In this document: in pieces, positions 1 through 6,953 of the stretch
Position numbering within the stretch: position 1 is the first letter of the stretch
How the letters are laid out: every line of letters starts with the position of its first letter
Assembly (NCBI GenBank): GCA_026392535.1
Contig: JAPLBX010000013.1
Span: 1 to 11,718, forward strand
Length of the DNA stretch: 11,718 nt
Direction: 5' to 3'
DNA from: Actinomycetota bacterium
GTDB taxonomy: Bacteria; Actinomycetota; Actinomycetes; S36-B12; UBA5976
Notes under the pieces: generated by a model
What the model was told of the DNA's origin: nothing
The model's database searches: none
The model's input: only the letters and a program-made list of their open reading frames with translations
Translations under genes and position numbers: made by a program

Positions 1-175
1 AACATCGAGATTTCTTGTTCGCAATATTCCCCATAAAGTTCCAGACTTTTACCTACGTAGGAGTCATTCTGGTTGTAGAGAAAATATCCGTACCTTGCTT
101 CTACCCCACGTGTGGGAGGTGTGAATTGATGAATATTTCACATGGTTCCCCTGGCTTAATAGAATTAGCACTTCT

Positions 176-207
176 TTGGAATTCTAATGACTTGGAATCT
201 TAATGAC
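176..207. repeat. 16-bp imperfect tandem duplication upstream of acpS
   Basis: Two adjacent 16-bp units, TTGGAATTCTAATGAC (176-191) and TTGGAATCTTAATGAC (192-207), agree at 14 of 16 positions and differ only by a TC/CT swap in the middle. This looks like a slippage duplication or two binding sites. It lies about 60 bp upstream of the best -10 candidate for acpS. Confidence 0.75.
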
Positions 208-264
208 TATGTTAGAAATTGGAAAGCAAATTTCATAAGACACCGTTCTATGCGATAAAAAGTG

Positions 265-270
265 TATGAT
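265..270 (+). promoter_or_regulatory. Candidate -10 element of acpS promoter
   Basis: TATGAT is one base off the TATAAT consensus and lies about 32 bp upstream of the acpS start codon. No good -35 hexamer is found 16-18 bp upstream, so this is a weak call based on one hexamer and position. Confidence 0.3.
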
Positions 271-302
271 CGGTTTTAGAAAAATAGGGCAAGTGAGACA
301 TT

Positions 303-671
303 ATGATTATTGGCATTGGTGTTGACGTAGTAGACATCGCGCGTTTTGAATCTTTGATGCAACGCCAACCAACTTTTCTAAATCGTATTCTGACCGAAAA
401 TGAAATCCATCATCGCGATGGCTCAATTCGAAGCTCAGCTTCGCTTGCAGCACGATTCGCTGCCAAAGAAGCGGTAGCCAAATCTCTTGGCGGACCTGCG
501 GGATTAACTTGGCATGACGTGATTGTGCACACTGACCTATCTGGCAAACCATCGCTAGAAATCACCGGCGCCGCTCTGCAATTAGCCAATTCGATGTCGG
601 TCTCACGCTGGCATATCTCAATTACCCATGACGGCGGGCACTCCATCGCCTATGTGATTGCCGAGTCCTAG
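303..671 (+). CDS. acpS: Holo-[acyl-carrier-protein] synthase
   Basis: AcpS transfers 4'-phosphopantetheine from coenzyme A to the conserved serine of acyl carrier protein, activating it for fatty-acid synthesis in the cytoplasm. The 122-residue length is normal for the family. The N-terminal block GIGVDVVDIARFE (residues 4-16) carries the magnesium-binding Asp8. The block RFAAKEAVAK (51-60) carries the second metal ligand Glu56, and the C-terminal HISITHDGGHSIAYVIAE (103-120) is the usual end. The ATG at 303 gives the canonical MIIGIG start; the ribosome binding site is weak (AAGTGAG, about 6 bp upstream). It is separated from alr by 47 bp. In many actinobacteria nnrD lies between acpS and alr; here that slot is empty. 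Confidence 0.96.
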   Translation: MIIGIGVDVVDIARFESLMQRQPTFLNRILTENEIHHRDGSIRSSASLAARFAAKEAVAKSLGGPAGLTWHDVIVHTDLSGKPSLEITGAALQLANSMSVSRWHISITHDGGHSIAYVIAES

Positions 672-718
672 ACGCTCGAAATTTCGCTTACGTACGCGCA
701 AACGGCAGAATTGGACTC

Positions 719-1843
719 ATGGCAACTGTCCGAACTAAGCGCGCCACAGCCAAGGTGAACCTGGCTGCGATTGAGCACAACATCAAGATCTTGAAAGCGA
801 CTGCTGGGGTGCCAGTACTTGCTGTGGTCAAGGCTGATGGTTATGGACATGGCGCAGTGCCAGTTGCGTTGGCTGCAAAAACAGCCGGTGCCGATTGGCT
901 CGGGGTGGCATTCCTTGATGAAGCATTCGAACTAAGAAATAACAATGTTCCCGGTCCAATTTTGGCTTGGCTATTGGACGAGTCGGACAATTTTGCGGAA
1001 GCACTAGATCAAGACATTGACATGTCTGTCAGTTCAATATCAATACTACAAAAAATTAGTTCACTTGCAAAAGTGCGTGGCATGAATGCGCGCGTGCATG
1101 TAGAAGTTGACACTGGTTTATCTCGCGCTGGCGTCGCACTCGACGATTTCGAAAACTTCTTTGCAGAGTTTAAAAACGTTAGCAATATTGAATTGATTTC
1201 GATTTGGTCGCATCTGGCTTGCGCAGATGAACCTAAACATCCAGCAAATGCGATGCAACACAAGAATTTTGAACATGCTCTGGCAGTCGCTGCATCACAT
1301 GGGCTCAAGCCCCAAATGCGCCATCTTGCAAATAGCGCAGCTGCACTTGTGCATCCAGAATTTCGTTATGACATGGTCCGATGTGGAATTGCAACATATG
1401 GGATTGCACCAGGTGGCGGATTGAGTGATGCAAGTAAATTCAAACTCAAAGGCGTCATGACTGTAGTTTCACAAATCGCAGCGGTTCGAAAACTAAAAGT
1501 TGGCGATGGAGTTTCGTATTCATTCAAATGGACCGCTTCAAAACCAACCACAGTTGGTTTAATCCCAATCGGATATGCAGATGGGGTTATTCGACACCTA
1601 ACAAAAACCGGCAGCATCACCTATAAAGGAAAACAATTTCCGATAGTTGGAACTGTTTGCATGGATCAATTTTTGGTCGACTTTGGCGACACCGAAGTAT
1701 CGGTTGGCGAAGAAGTTATTCTTTTTGGCGATGGTGGATTGTCTGCTCATGCCTGGGCACAACAAGTTGACGCAATTGGCTATGAACTTGTGACAAGGCT
1801 AGGTAATCGGATCGAACGTGAATATGTAGACGGTGTGCAATGA
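719..1843 (+). CDS. alr: Alanine racemase
   Basis: This PLP-dependent, fold-type III enzyme interconverts L- and D-alanine and supplies D-alanine for peptidoglycan. The 374-residue length is normal. The PLP lysine is Lys38 in AVVKADGYGHGA (35-46), the catalytic tyrosine of the opposite face is Tyr267 in VSYSFKW, and VDTGLSRAGV and VGTVCMDQ are the expected phosphate/substrate-pocket blocks. The C-terminus LVTRLGNRIEREY is typical. The 47-bp gap after acpS contains a CGAAATTTCG palindrome (677-686) and only a weak GGA before the ATG, so alr may be read from the acpS transcript or a nearby promoter I cannot define. Its stop overlaps the next start in an ATGA (1840-1843), which suggests translational coupling. 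Confidence 0.96.
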   Translation: MATVRTKRATAKVNLAAIEHNIKILKATAGVPVLAVVKADGYGHGAVPVALAAKTAGADWLGVAFLDEAFELRNNNVPGPILAWLLDESDNFAEALDQDIDMSVSSISILQKISSLAKVRGMNARVHVEVDTGLSRAGVALDDFENFFAEFKNVSNIELISIWSHLACADEPKHPANAMQHKNFEHALAVAASHGLKPQMRHLANSAAALVHPEFRYDMVRCGIATYGIAPGGGLSDASKFKLKGVMTVVSQIAAVRKLKVGDGVSYSFKWTASKPTTVGLIPIGYADGVIRHLTKTGSITYKGKQFPIVGTVCMDQFLVDFGDTEVSVGEEVILFGDGGLSAHAWAQQVDAIGYELVTRLGNRIEREYVDGVQ

Positions 1844-2898
1844 GCGCTTTGGCCAAAGGCGGCAAAGCTTTAGTACTTGGCACTCTTGCAGCAGCTTTCG
1901 GGGTTGGCGCAGTTGCTGGTGTGGTGGCTGAACGAGCCCTAATTGGCCGCAATCTTCGAAAAACACCAGGTGCAAGTGAACCCTTTGGATCATTACATTC
2001 AGAAAAGATTGAAGTGGTCGCGATTGATGGCGTGAAACTGCATGCCGAAGTAGATGCTGCATTTGATAACAGCAACGAAGTTACCATTTTGTTTTCACAC
2101 GGTTATGCACTTCGAATGGATGAATTCCATTTTCAACGCCGAGATTTACGCCATATCGCACGCATGGCTTTTTATGACCAACGTGGACACGGAAAATCAG
2201 AAGCGGGTAATCGTGAAAACCGCACTATCTGGCAACTAGGTTCAGATTTGAATTCAGTTATTGAAAAAGTCTGCCCAACTGGTGACATTGTTTTGGTTGG
2301 CCATTCAATGGGTGGGATGGCTGTGCAAGCGCTTGCGAAAAGCAATCCTGAAATTTTTGGCTCTCGCATCAAAGCAGTAATTTTGATTTGCACAAGTTCA
2401 GGTGGCGTAACACAGGTACCGCTAGGGCTACCAGACTTCATTGGCAAATTTATTCAAGGAATTGCACCTGGTGTTACAAATGTATTAGCTGGTGAACAAA
2501 ATTTTGTAGATAAGTCTCGTGAAGCTGGCAATGATTTAACTTTGCTGTTGACCCGGCGATACTCATTCGGATCGGAAGTTTCAGTTGAGCTAACTGAGTT
2601 TGTGGCAGATATGCACGGCCACACTTCAATTGAAGTAATTGGCGATTACTTAAAGGCTATTTCAGAATTTGACGGAAAAGAATTCTTACCAATTTTGCAA
2701 AACGTTTCGACCACTCTATTGGTGGCAAAAGATGATTTGCTGACTCCGATTTCACATAGTGAAGAAATTGCAAAACTCGTGCCAAATTCTCAACTAATTG
2801 TGGTGCCCGAATCTGGGCACATGTTGCCTCTGGAAAAATACCTAGAATTAAATGAAGTAATCACCAATGTTGTGAAGAAAGTTAGAACCAGCGCGTGA
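1840..2898 (+). CDS. Membrane-anchored alpha/beta hydrolase
   Basis: This 352-residue serine hydrolase-fold protein has a hydrophobic N-terminal segment (about residues 11-31, Ala/Gly/Val-rich) that looks like a single membrane anchor or uncleaved signal; no lipobox Cys is present. The oxyanion-loop HG is in LFSHGYALR, the nucleophile is Ser156 in GHSMGG, the likely acid is Asp299 in KDDLLTP, and the base is His327 in ESGHMLPLE, so the full triad is present. A hydrolase in this slot between alr and tsaE is common in actinobacteria, but its substrate is unknown to me; the anchor and the link to alr allow a lipid or cell-envelope ester role. The gene overlaps alr (ATGA) and tsaE (GTGA), so it belongs to the same operon. 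Confidence 0.88.
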   Translation: MSALAKGGKALVLGTLAAAFGVGAVAGVVAERALIGRNLRKTPGASEPFGSLHSEKIEVVAIDGVKLHAEVDAAFDNSNEVTILFSHGYALRMDEFHFQRRDLRHIARMAFYDQRGHGKSEAGNRENRTIWQLGSDLNSVIEKVCPTGDIVLVGHSMGGMAVQALAKSNPEIFGSRIKAVILICTSSGGVTQVPLGLPDFIGKFIQGIAPGVTNVLAGEQNFVDKSREAGNDLTLLLTRRYSFGSEVSVELTEFVADMHGHTSIEVIGDYLKAISEFDGKEFLPILQNVSTTLLVAKDDLLTPISHSEEIAKLVPNSQLIVVPESGHMLPLEKYLELNEVITNVVKKVRTSA

Positions 2899-3356
2899 CG
2901 ACTTTTAGCTGCATCACGGTTGAACAAACCCATGCCCTTGGCTTGCAACTTGCAAAACACTTAACTCCTGGAGATGTCGTAATTCTTGATGGCCCACTAG
3001 GCGCGGGTAAAACCACTTTCACCCAAGGTATTGCTGCTGGTCTTGATGTCCGTGGGCCGATTACAAGTCCTACCTTTGTGATTTATCGGATTCATCCAAA
3101 CAATGCTGCTGGCCCAGCCTTAATTCACTTAGATGCCTACCGGCTAAATTCCTTAGCTGAAGTTGATGATTTAGATCTTGATTCAAATCTTTACAACGCG
3201 GTTCTCGTTGCTGAATGGGGAAGCGGAAAACTTGAAAACATCGCCGACGAGTATTTGGTTGTGGAATTTACTCGAAATGACGACGACTCCCGGCGCATTA
3301 CTTTTATTCCAAACGGGAATCGTTGGGATGATTTAATCACTAGCGGTATTGCATGA
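2895..3356 (+). CDS. tsaE: tRNA t6A biosynthesis ATPase TsaE
   Basis: TsaE is the P-loop ATPase that works with TsaB and TsaD to make N6-threonylcarbamoyladenosine at A37 of ANN-decoding tRNAs. The 153-residue length is typical. The Walker A loop GPLGAGKTT (residues 33-41, Lys39) follows a short N-terminal strand, then come the family blocks TSPTFVIY, HLDAYRL and AEWGS. The start is GTG at 2895, overlapping the hydrolase stop in GTGA; no better upstream start fits the N-terminus. The gene overlaps tsaB by 4 bp (ATGA at 3353-3356), so tsaE and tsaB should be translated together. Confidence 0.95.
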   Translation: MTTFSCITVEQTHALGLQLAKHLTPGDVVILDGPLGAGKTTFTQGIAAGLDVRGPITSPTFVIYRIHPNNAAGPALIHLDAYRLNSLAEVDDLDLDSNLYNAVLVAEWGSGKLENIADEYLVVEFTRNDDDSRRITFIPNGNRWDDLITSGIA

Positions 3357-3988
3357 AAATTCTGGCACTAGACACCAGCACATCACGCGTAACCGTTGCT
3401 TTTCTTGATGGCAAAGAAGTTGTCTCACAAAAAACTGGTGGCGAATTAACTGGCGCGCAATTCCACGGTGAACTTCTCGTTGGTTTGATTGCCGAAGTTT
3501 TGAATGGTGCTAAGCCTGATCGGATTGCAGTTGGCATCGGACCTGGCCCTTACACGGGACTACGCGTTGGGATTACAACTGCAGAAGTGCTTGCACATGC
3601 TTGGGGAATTGAAGTGGTCGGAATCCCAACCTTGAGTGCCCTAGCGAATGGACATATACGTCGTGGTGGCGAAAACGGAACTGCAATCCTTGACGTGAAG
3701 CGCAAAGAGATTGCTTGCCAAGATTTTGATTCCGCTGGGAAGTTGCAAGGCGATCCAACATTGGTTCGCATTACTGAATTTGAAAACCAGAATTATTCAA
3801 ACTTAGTAGGTCCAGCTTTTGTCACTCAGGTTTTGATTTCTCCGAAAGTAAATGACCCAAGTCCCGTCGATGCAATTGATATTGCTTTGCTCGGTCAAGC
3901 CGCAACTCCCAGTGCATTTAGCCCGCTCTATTTACGTCAGCCCGATGCGGCAGAACCAAAACCACCAAAGTCGGTGAGCAATGACTGA
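3353..3988 (+). CDS. tsaB: tRNA t6A biosynthesis scaffold TsaB
   Basis: TsaB is the inactive ASKHA-fold paralogue of TsaD that dimerises with it to form the t6A-synthesising core. The 211-residue product opens with MKILALDTSTSR, has the conserved GIGPGPYTGLRVG block (61-73), which in this family marks the N-lobe, and VVGIPTLSALA (88-98). The second ASKHA lobe is short and lacks the TsaD metal-binding histidines, as expected. The C-terminal SPLYLRQPDAAEPK is typical of actinobacterial TsaB. The gene overlaps tsaE by 4 bp and rimI by 8 bp. Confidence 0.93.
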   Translation: MKILALDTSTSRVTVAFLDGKEVVSQKTGGELTGAQFHGELLVGLIAEVLNGAKPDRIAVGIGPGPYTGLRVGITTAEVLAHAWGIEVVGIPTLSALANGHIRRGGENGTAILDVKRKEIACQDFDSAGKLQGDPTLVRITEFENQNYSNLVGPAFVTQVLISPKVNDPSPVDAIDIALLGQAATPSAFSPLYLRQPDAAEPKPPKSVSND

Positions 3989-4433
3989 ATTTAAAGTTAT
4001 TGATCAATCCCATTTCGCGGAAGTTATGGAAATTGAAAAAGCACTTTTTGGCAGAGAAGCCTGGAGTAAGTCAGTTTTTCAAAGCGAACTTGATTTAGTG
4101 CCAAATCAACGAATGTATTGGGTTGCCCTAGAAGGTGAAAAAGTTGTGGGCTATAGCGGGGTAGCTGTAATTGATGATTTTGCTGACGTAGCAACTATTG
4201 CTGTGGCGGCAGATCACCAGCGCAAAGGTATCGGCGCAGTTCTTTTCCAAAAGATTTTGGATTATGCAACTGATCACCTCGTGAAGCGCATCATGCTTGA
4301 AGTCCGTACCAACAATGAAACTGCAATCGAGATGTATAAAAAGTATGGATTCGAAACAGTCGCAATGCGTCCAAACTATTACGGACCAATGCTCGATGCA
4401 TTTGTGATGGAACTGGTGGTGGAAAATGACTGA
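3981..4433 (+). CDS. rimI: GNAT N-acetyltransferase RimI
   Basis: A GCN5-related acetyltransferase of 150 residues. RimI acetylates the N-terminal alanine of ribosomal protein S18 in Escherichia coli; in actinobacteria its position beside tsaB/tsaD is conserved and broader N-terminal acetylation has been described. The acetyl-CoA pyrophosphate-binding motif is QRKGIGA (80-86). The catalytic-type Glu107 sits in MLEVRTNN, and Tyr119 in EMYKKYGF is at the usual general-acid position. The ATG lies inside the end of tsaB (8-bp overlap), and the 3' end overlaps tsaD by 8 bp through the same ATGACTGAA string, so both junctions look translationally coupled. Confidence 0.9.
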   Translation: MTEFKVIDQSHFAEVMEIEKALFGREAWSKSVFQSELDLVPNQRMYWVALEGEKVVGYSGVAVIDDFADVATIAVAADHQRKGIGAVLFQKILDYATDHLVKRIMLEVRTNNETAIEMYKKYGFETVAMRPNYYGPMLDAFVMELVVEND

Positions 4434-5469
4434 ACCGCTAGTACTCGGCATTGAAACTTCATGTGATGAAACTGGAGTAGGCATTGTTCGTGGCCACACC
4501 CTTTTAGCTGATGCAGTTGCCAGCAGTGTTGAGGAGCATGCTCGTTTTGGTGGGGTAGTTCCGGAGGTTGCATCGCGAGCTCATCTTGAAGCGATGGTGC
4601 CAACAATCGAACGTGCCTGTAAAGATGCTGGAATCAAACTAAAAGATGTGGATGCGATTGCAGTCACGGCAGGCCCTGGCCTAGTTGGTGCACTTCTCGT
4701 TGGTGTTGCGGCAGCGAAATCCCTCGCATATGCGCTCGACAAACCTATCTATGGCGTTAATCATCTTGCCTCCCACGTTGCTGTTGACACTTTAGAACAT
4801 GGTCCACTTCCCGAACCCGCAATTGCGATGTTGGTTAGCGGCGGCCACTCTTCAATATTGCATGTGCCCGATCTTGCTAAAGAAGTTATTTCGTTAGGTG
4901 CGACAATGGATGATGCAGCTGGTGAAGCGTTCGACAAAGTTGCCAGAGTTTTGGGTCTTGCATTCCCAGGTGGACCGGAAATAGATCGAATCGCTAAATC
5001 TGGTAATCCAACTGTAATTGATTTCCCGCGCGGGCTCACATCCAAAGCGGATATTGAAAAACACGAATTTGATTTCTCATTTTCGGGTATCAAAACTGCC
5101 GTTGCAAGATTTGTTGAATCTGAAAACAAAAAAGGCAACCAGATAAACATTGCCGATGTGGCAGCTAGTTTTCAAGAAGCTGTGACCGATGTGTTGAGTG
5201 CCAAAGCAATCGCAGCTTGCAAAAAGCAAGGTGTTGAGTATTTAATTCTTGGCGGCGGCGTTGCGGCGAATTCGCGACTGCGCTATTTGGTTGAAACTCG
5301 AGCCGAAAAAGCTGGTGTGAAGGTTCGCATCCCACGGCCAGGTCTTTGCACAGACAACGGAGCAATGGTGGCTGCGCTTGGTTCAATCATGGTTTCAAGT
5401 GGTGTGCTGCCAAGTCCAATGCAGTTCGGCGCAGACTCTTCAATGCCAATAAATCTAATTCACTACTGA
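4426..5469 (+). CDS. tsaD: tRNA threonylcarbamoyladenosine transferase TsaD
   Basis: TsaD (Kae1/Qri7 family) transfers the threonylcarbamoyl group from threonylcarbamoyl-AMP to tRNA A37. All family landmarks are present in the 347 residues: GIETSCDETGVG (8-19), the metal-binding pair His113 and His117 in NHLASH, MLVSGGHS (135-142), GEAFDKVARVLGL (166-178), FSFSGIKTAV (217-226), GGGVAANSRLR (276-286) and the second metal/nucleotide site at Asp310-Asn311 in TDNGAM. The ATG at 4426 overlaps rimI by 8 bp. It is the last gene of the overlapping run that starts at alr. Downstream there is a T-run (5508-5514) without a strong GC stem, so termination is unclear. Confidence 0.97.
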   Translation: MTEPLVLGIETSCDETGVGIVRGHTLLADAVASSVEEHARFGGVVPEVASRAHLEAMVPTIERACKDAGIKLKDVDAIAVTAGPGLVGALLVGVAAAKSLAYALDKPIYGVNHLASHVAVDTLEHGPLPEPAIAMLVSGGHSSILHVPDLAKEVISLGATMDDAAGEAFDKVARVLGLAFPGGPEIDRIAKSGNPTVIDFPRGLTSKADIEKHEFDFSFSGIKTAVARFVESENKKGNQINIADVAASFQEAVTDVLSAKAIAACKKQGVEYLILGGGVAANSRLRYLVETRAEKAGVKVRIPRPGLCTDNGAMVAALGSIMVSSGVLPSPMQFGADSSMPINLIHY

Positions 5470-5508
5470 TTCTTACCTATTGTTAAATCTGATTCGACAC
5501 TAACTTGT

Positions 5509-5588
5509 TTTTTTGGCTTGATAATTGTTCAACTTGCTATTTGTTCAACTTGCTATTTGTTTAACTTGCTATCTGTCTAACTAGATGT
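5509..5588. repeat. 16-bp tandem repeat array between convergent genes
   Basis: The 16-bp unit TTGTTCAACTTGCTAT occurs twice perfectly (5525-5540 and 5541-5556), then once with a single change (TTGTTTAACTTGCTAT, 5557-5572). More diverged units flank it at 5509-5524 (about 10 of 16 matches) and 5573-5588. The array fills most of the 107-bp gap between tsaD and the convergent methyltransferase gene. Its last diverged unit overlaps the methyltransferase stop codon (5577-5579) and last codons. I find no strong hairpin in it. It looks like a small VNTR made by slippage; a regulatory or termination role is only a guess. Confidence 0.85.
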
Positions 5589-6806
5589 GCGCTGGGACAA
5601 GATTGCAGTGGTTTTGTCCCCAATGCGCGCTAGGAGCAAGCAAACTAGTTTGTCGCCGGACAGTCCTTTTTTGAGTTGCTTTGTCAAAGCATCGATATCT
5701 CCGCGATATCCCCGAGCAATGATTTGCACGTCATACGCTTGATTAGCTTTGAGTGCTTGGGCAATCTTCTTCTCGTCGAACTCAAGGGTTTGCAAAACTT
5801 CGTAACTTGTAAATAGCCCAGAATCATCAGGTTCATTTTCAAGTGAAAGAAAACCAAGGTGTTCATCTATGCGATGTGAATTTGTTTTGGCTGCGAGTTG
5901 TTGAACCAATCCAGAACGGGTGACAGCTGGCGATGCGTCCAATACAAACTTTCCTATGGGTCCAACCTTGTCAGAAGCAATATCTGCATCAGAAATTTCT
6001 TCGAATTCTCCATGACGGTTGATTGTGATTGCAGATTTTCCAGGTGTAAGTCCAAAGCCGCCAAACCACACACTTGCTTCAAGAAGTGAACCGCGAATTG
6101 CAAACCAATAAGTGCGAGAGTCATTCGGCAATAAATCGTGGCTGATACCGGGTGCAACTTTTGCGATGAGTTTCGGATTGCGTTTGCCAAGATCTAATAC
6201 CCATTGCCACGATGGAGACCAGTCGCTTGGGTTAGTTACGCGATTGCCTGAGTTACCTGAAATGTTTCGAGCAGCATTTACATCACGTCTTGCTGGATCG
6301 ACAAAAACACTTTCCACATTTTGCAAAACTTTATTTAGCGCTAGTTCATCTTTAACAACGTCAAATATTTGAACATCAATTGGTGCAAGATTCTTGTTCG
6401 CAATTGCATGGACTTCTAAGTCCCGTTCAACTGCGATGACTTTCAAACCAGCTTCAACAAATGAAGCAGATTCAAAACCAAGACCGCAGCCAAGATCTGC
6501 AATTGATGTGATGCCAAGATCTTTGAGTTTTTGGCTTCGCCAGGTGCGAACTAGGGGATGGGTGGCCTGTTCGATGCCATCGCGGGTCAGAAGCCATTTG
6601 GGAGCATCCCCCCAGCGCAGAACCAGCCGATTTCGAAGTTCGGCCTGAAAGGCACAGGCAGTTCGGTAACTAGCCGGCAGTGAGAAGTGTCTGTTTAGTT
6701 CGGCAGCCAATTTGAGCGGGTCTGTGCCCGTTTTTAGGGCTTCCTGGGCCATTTCAATGGCGCTTTGCCCATGCTCAGTCTGTAGCCACTCAACTATCTC
6801 GCTCAT
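5577..6806 (-). CDS. Class I SAM-dependent methyltransferase, THUMP-like domain type
   Basis: A 409-residue protein with a helical N-terminal part (1-95), a Rossmann methyltransferase core and a C-terminal region. SAM motif I is ADLGCGLGF (103-111), the acidic motif II is VIAVERD (123-129), and VDPARRD (169-175) stands at the motif IV/catalytic position. PGISHD (219-224) is a further conserved-looking block. The last 80 or so residues resemble the THUMP-like domain of a conserved actinobacterial family found near tsaD/groES. That domain suggests an RNA substrate, but the target is unknown to me. The start at 6806 gives a good N-terminus, though no Shine-Dalgarno is visible (CCCCC precedes the ATG), so the message may have a very short leader. 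It is convergent with tsaD and divergent from groES; a CIRCE operator begins 43 bp upstream of its start. Confidence 0.82.
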   Translation of the reverse strand: MSEIVEWLQTEHGQSAIEMAQEALKTGTDPLKLAAELNRHFSLPASYRTACAFQAELRNRLVLRWGDAPKWLLTRDGIEQATHPLVRTWRSQKLKDLGITSIADLGCGLGFESASFVEAGLKVIAVERDLEVHAIANKNLAPIDVQIFDVVKDELALNKVLQNVESVFVDPARRDVNAARNISGNSGNRVTNPSDWSPSWQWVLDLGKRNPKLIAKVAPGISHDLLPNDSRTYWFAIRGSLLEASVWFGGFGLTPGKSAITINRHGEFEEISDADIASDKVGPIGKFVLDASPAVTRSGLVQQLAAKTNSHRIDEHLGFLSLENEPDDSGLFTSYEVLQTLEFDEKKIAQALKANQAYDVQIIARGYRGDIDALTKQLKKGLSGDKLVCLLLARIGDKTTAILSQRTSS

Positions 6807-6848
6807 GGGGGCATTGTGCCGTTAAATCTTTGGGTTTTGCTCACAAAA

Positions 6849-6875
6849 TTGGCACTCGGTTTGTGGGAGTGCTAA
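6849..6875 (+). promoter_or_regulatory. CIRCE operator (HrcA site), overlapping the groES promoter
   Basis: TTGGCACTC, nine bases, then GAGTGCTAA: the right arm matches the CIRCE consensus TTAGCACTC-N9-GAGTGCTAA exactly and the left arm differs at one base. HrcA binds CIRCE and represses chaperone genes until heat shock. Here TTGGCA (6849-6854) also resembles a -35 hexamer, with CTAACC/TAACCC 17-18 bp downstream as a poor -10, so the operator may cover the promoter itself, as I recall for other actinobacteria. The groES start is 78 bp downstream. The minus-strand methyltransferase starts 42 bp away on the other side. Confidence 0.93.
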
Positions 6876-6941
6876 CCCTTGCCTAAACTGCGCTCAGCAT
6901 TCGCAGAAAGATTTGCGAATGATCCAAATAACCTGAAATAT

Positions 6942-6947
6942 GGAGGG
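6942..6947 (+). promoter_or_regulatory. groES ribosome binding site
   Basis: GGAGGG ends 6 bp before the GTG at 6954. This strong Shine-Dalgarno fixes GTG 6954 as the groES start rather than the in-frame TTG at 6879 that would add 25 unrelated residues. Confidence 0.88.
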
Positions 6948-6953
6948 AAATTC

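Larger units (their letters stand above)
1..302. other. Left-edge stretch without a supportable gene
   Basis: No convincing protein or RNA gene is seen before acpS. One forward frame is open from the window edge to a stop at 201-203 (about 66 codons, possible TTG start at 15), but the peptide is rich in Phe, Ile and Cys, matches no family I know, and has no clear ribosome binding site. It could be the 3' end of a gene cut by the edge, but is more likely chance. The stretch holds a perfect 10-bp palindrome CCTACGTAGG (52-61), a CCCAC-GT-GTGGG dyad (105-116), a 16-bp imperfect tandem repeat (176-207) and a candidate -10 hexamer (265-270). In relatives glmS or glmM often lies upstream of acpS, but I cannot recognise the end of either. 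Confidence 0.4.

Noticed and set aside
105..116. CCCAC-GT-GTGGG dyad as a terminator
   Set aside because: The 2-base loop cannot form a normal hairpin and no T-run follows.
15..203. Forward open frame of 62 codons from a TTG at the left edge
   Set aside because: No ribosome binding site, odd composition, no recognisable family; kept only as a remark in the left-edge entry.
5500..5514. T-run after tsaD as a rho-independent terminator
   Set aside because: Only a weak GTTA/TAAC pairing is available upstream; no GC-rich stem.
6879..6953. 25-residue N-terminal extension of GroES from an in-frame TTG
   Set aside because: The canonical GroES start follows a strong GGAGGG at GTG 6954; the extension lies directly after CIRCE and matches no GroES.
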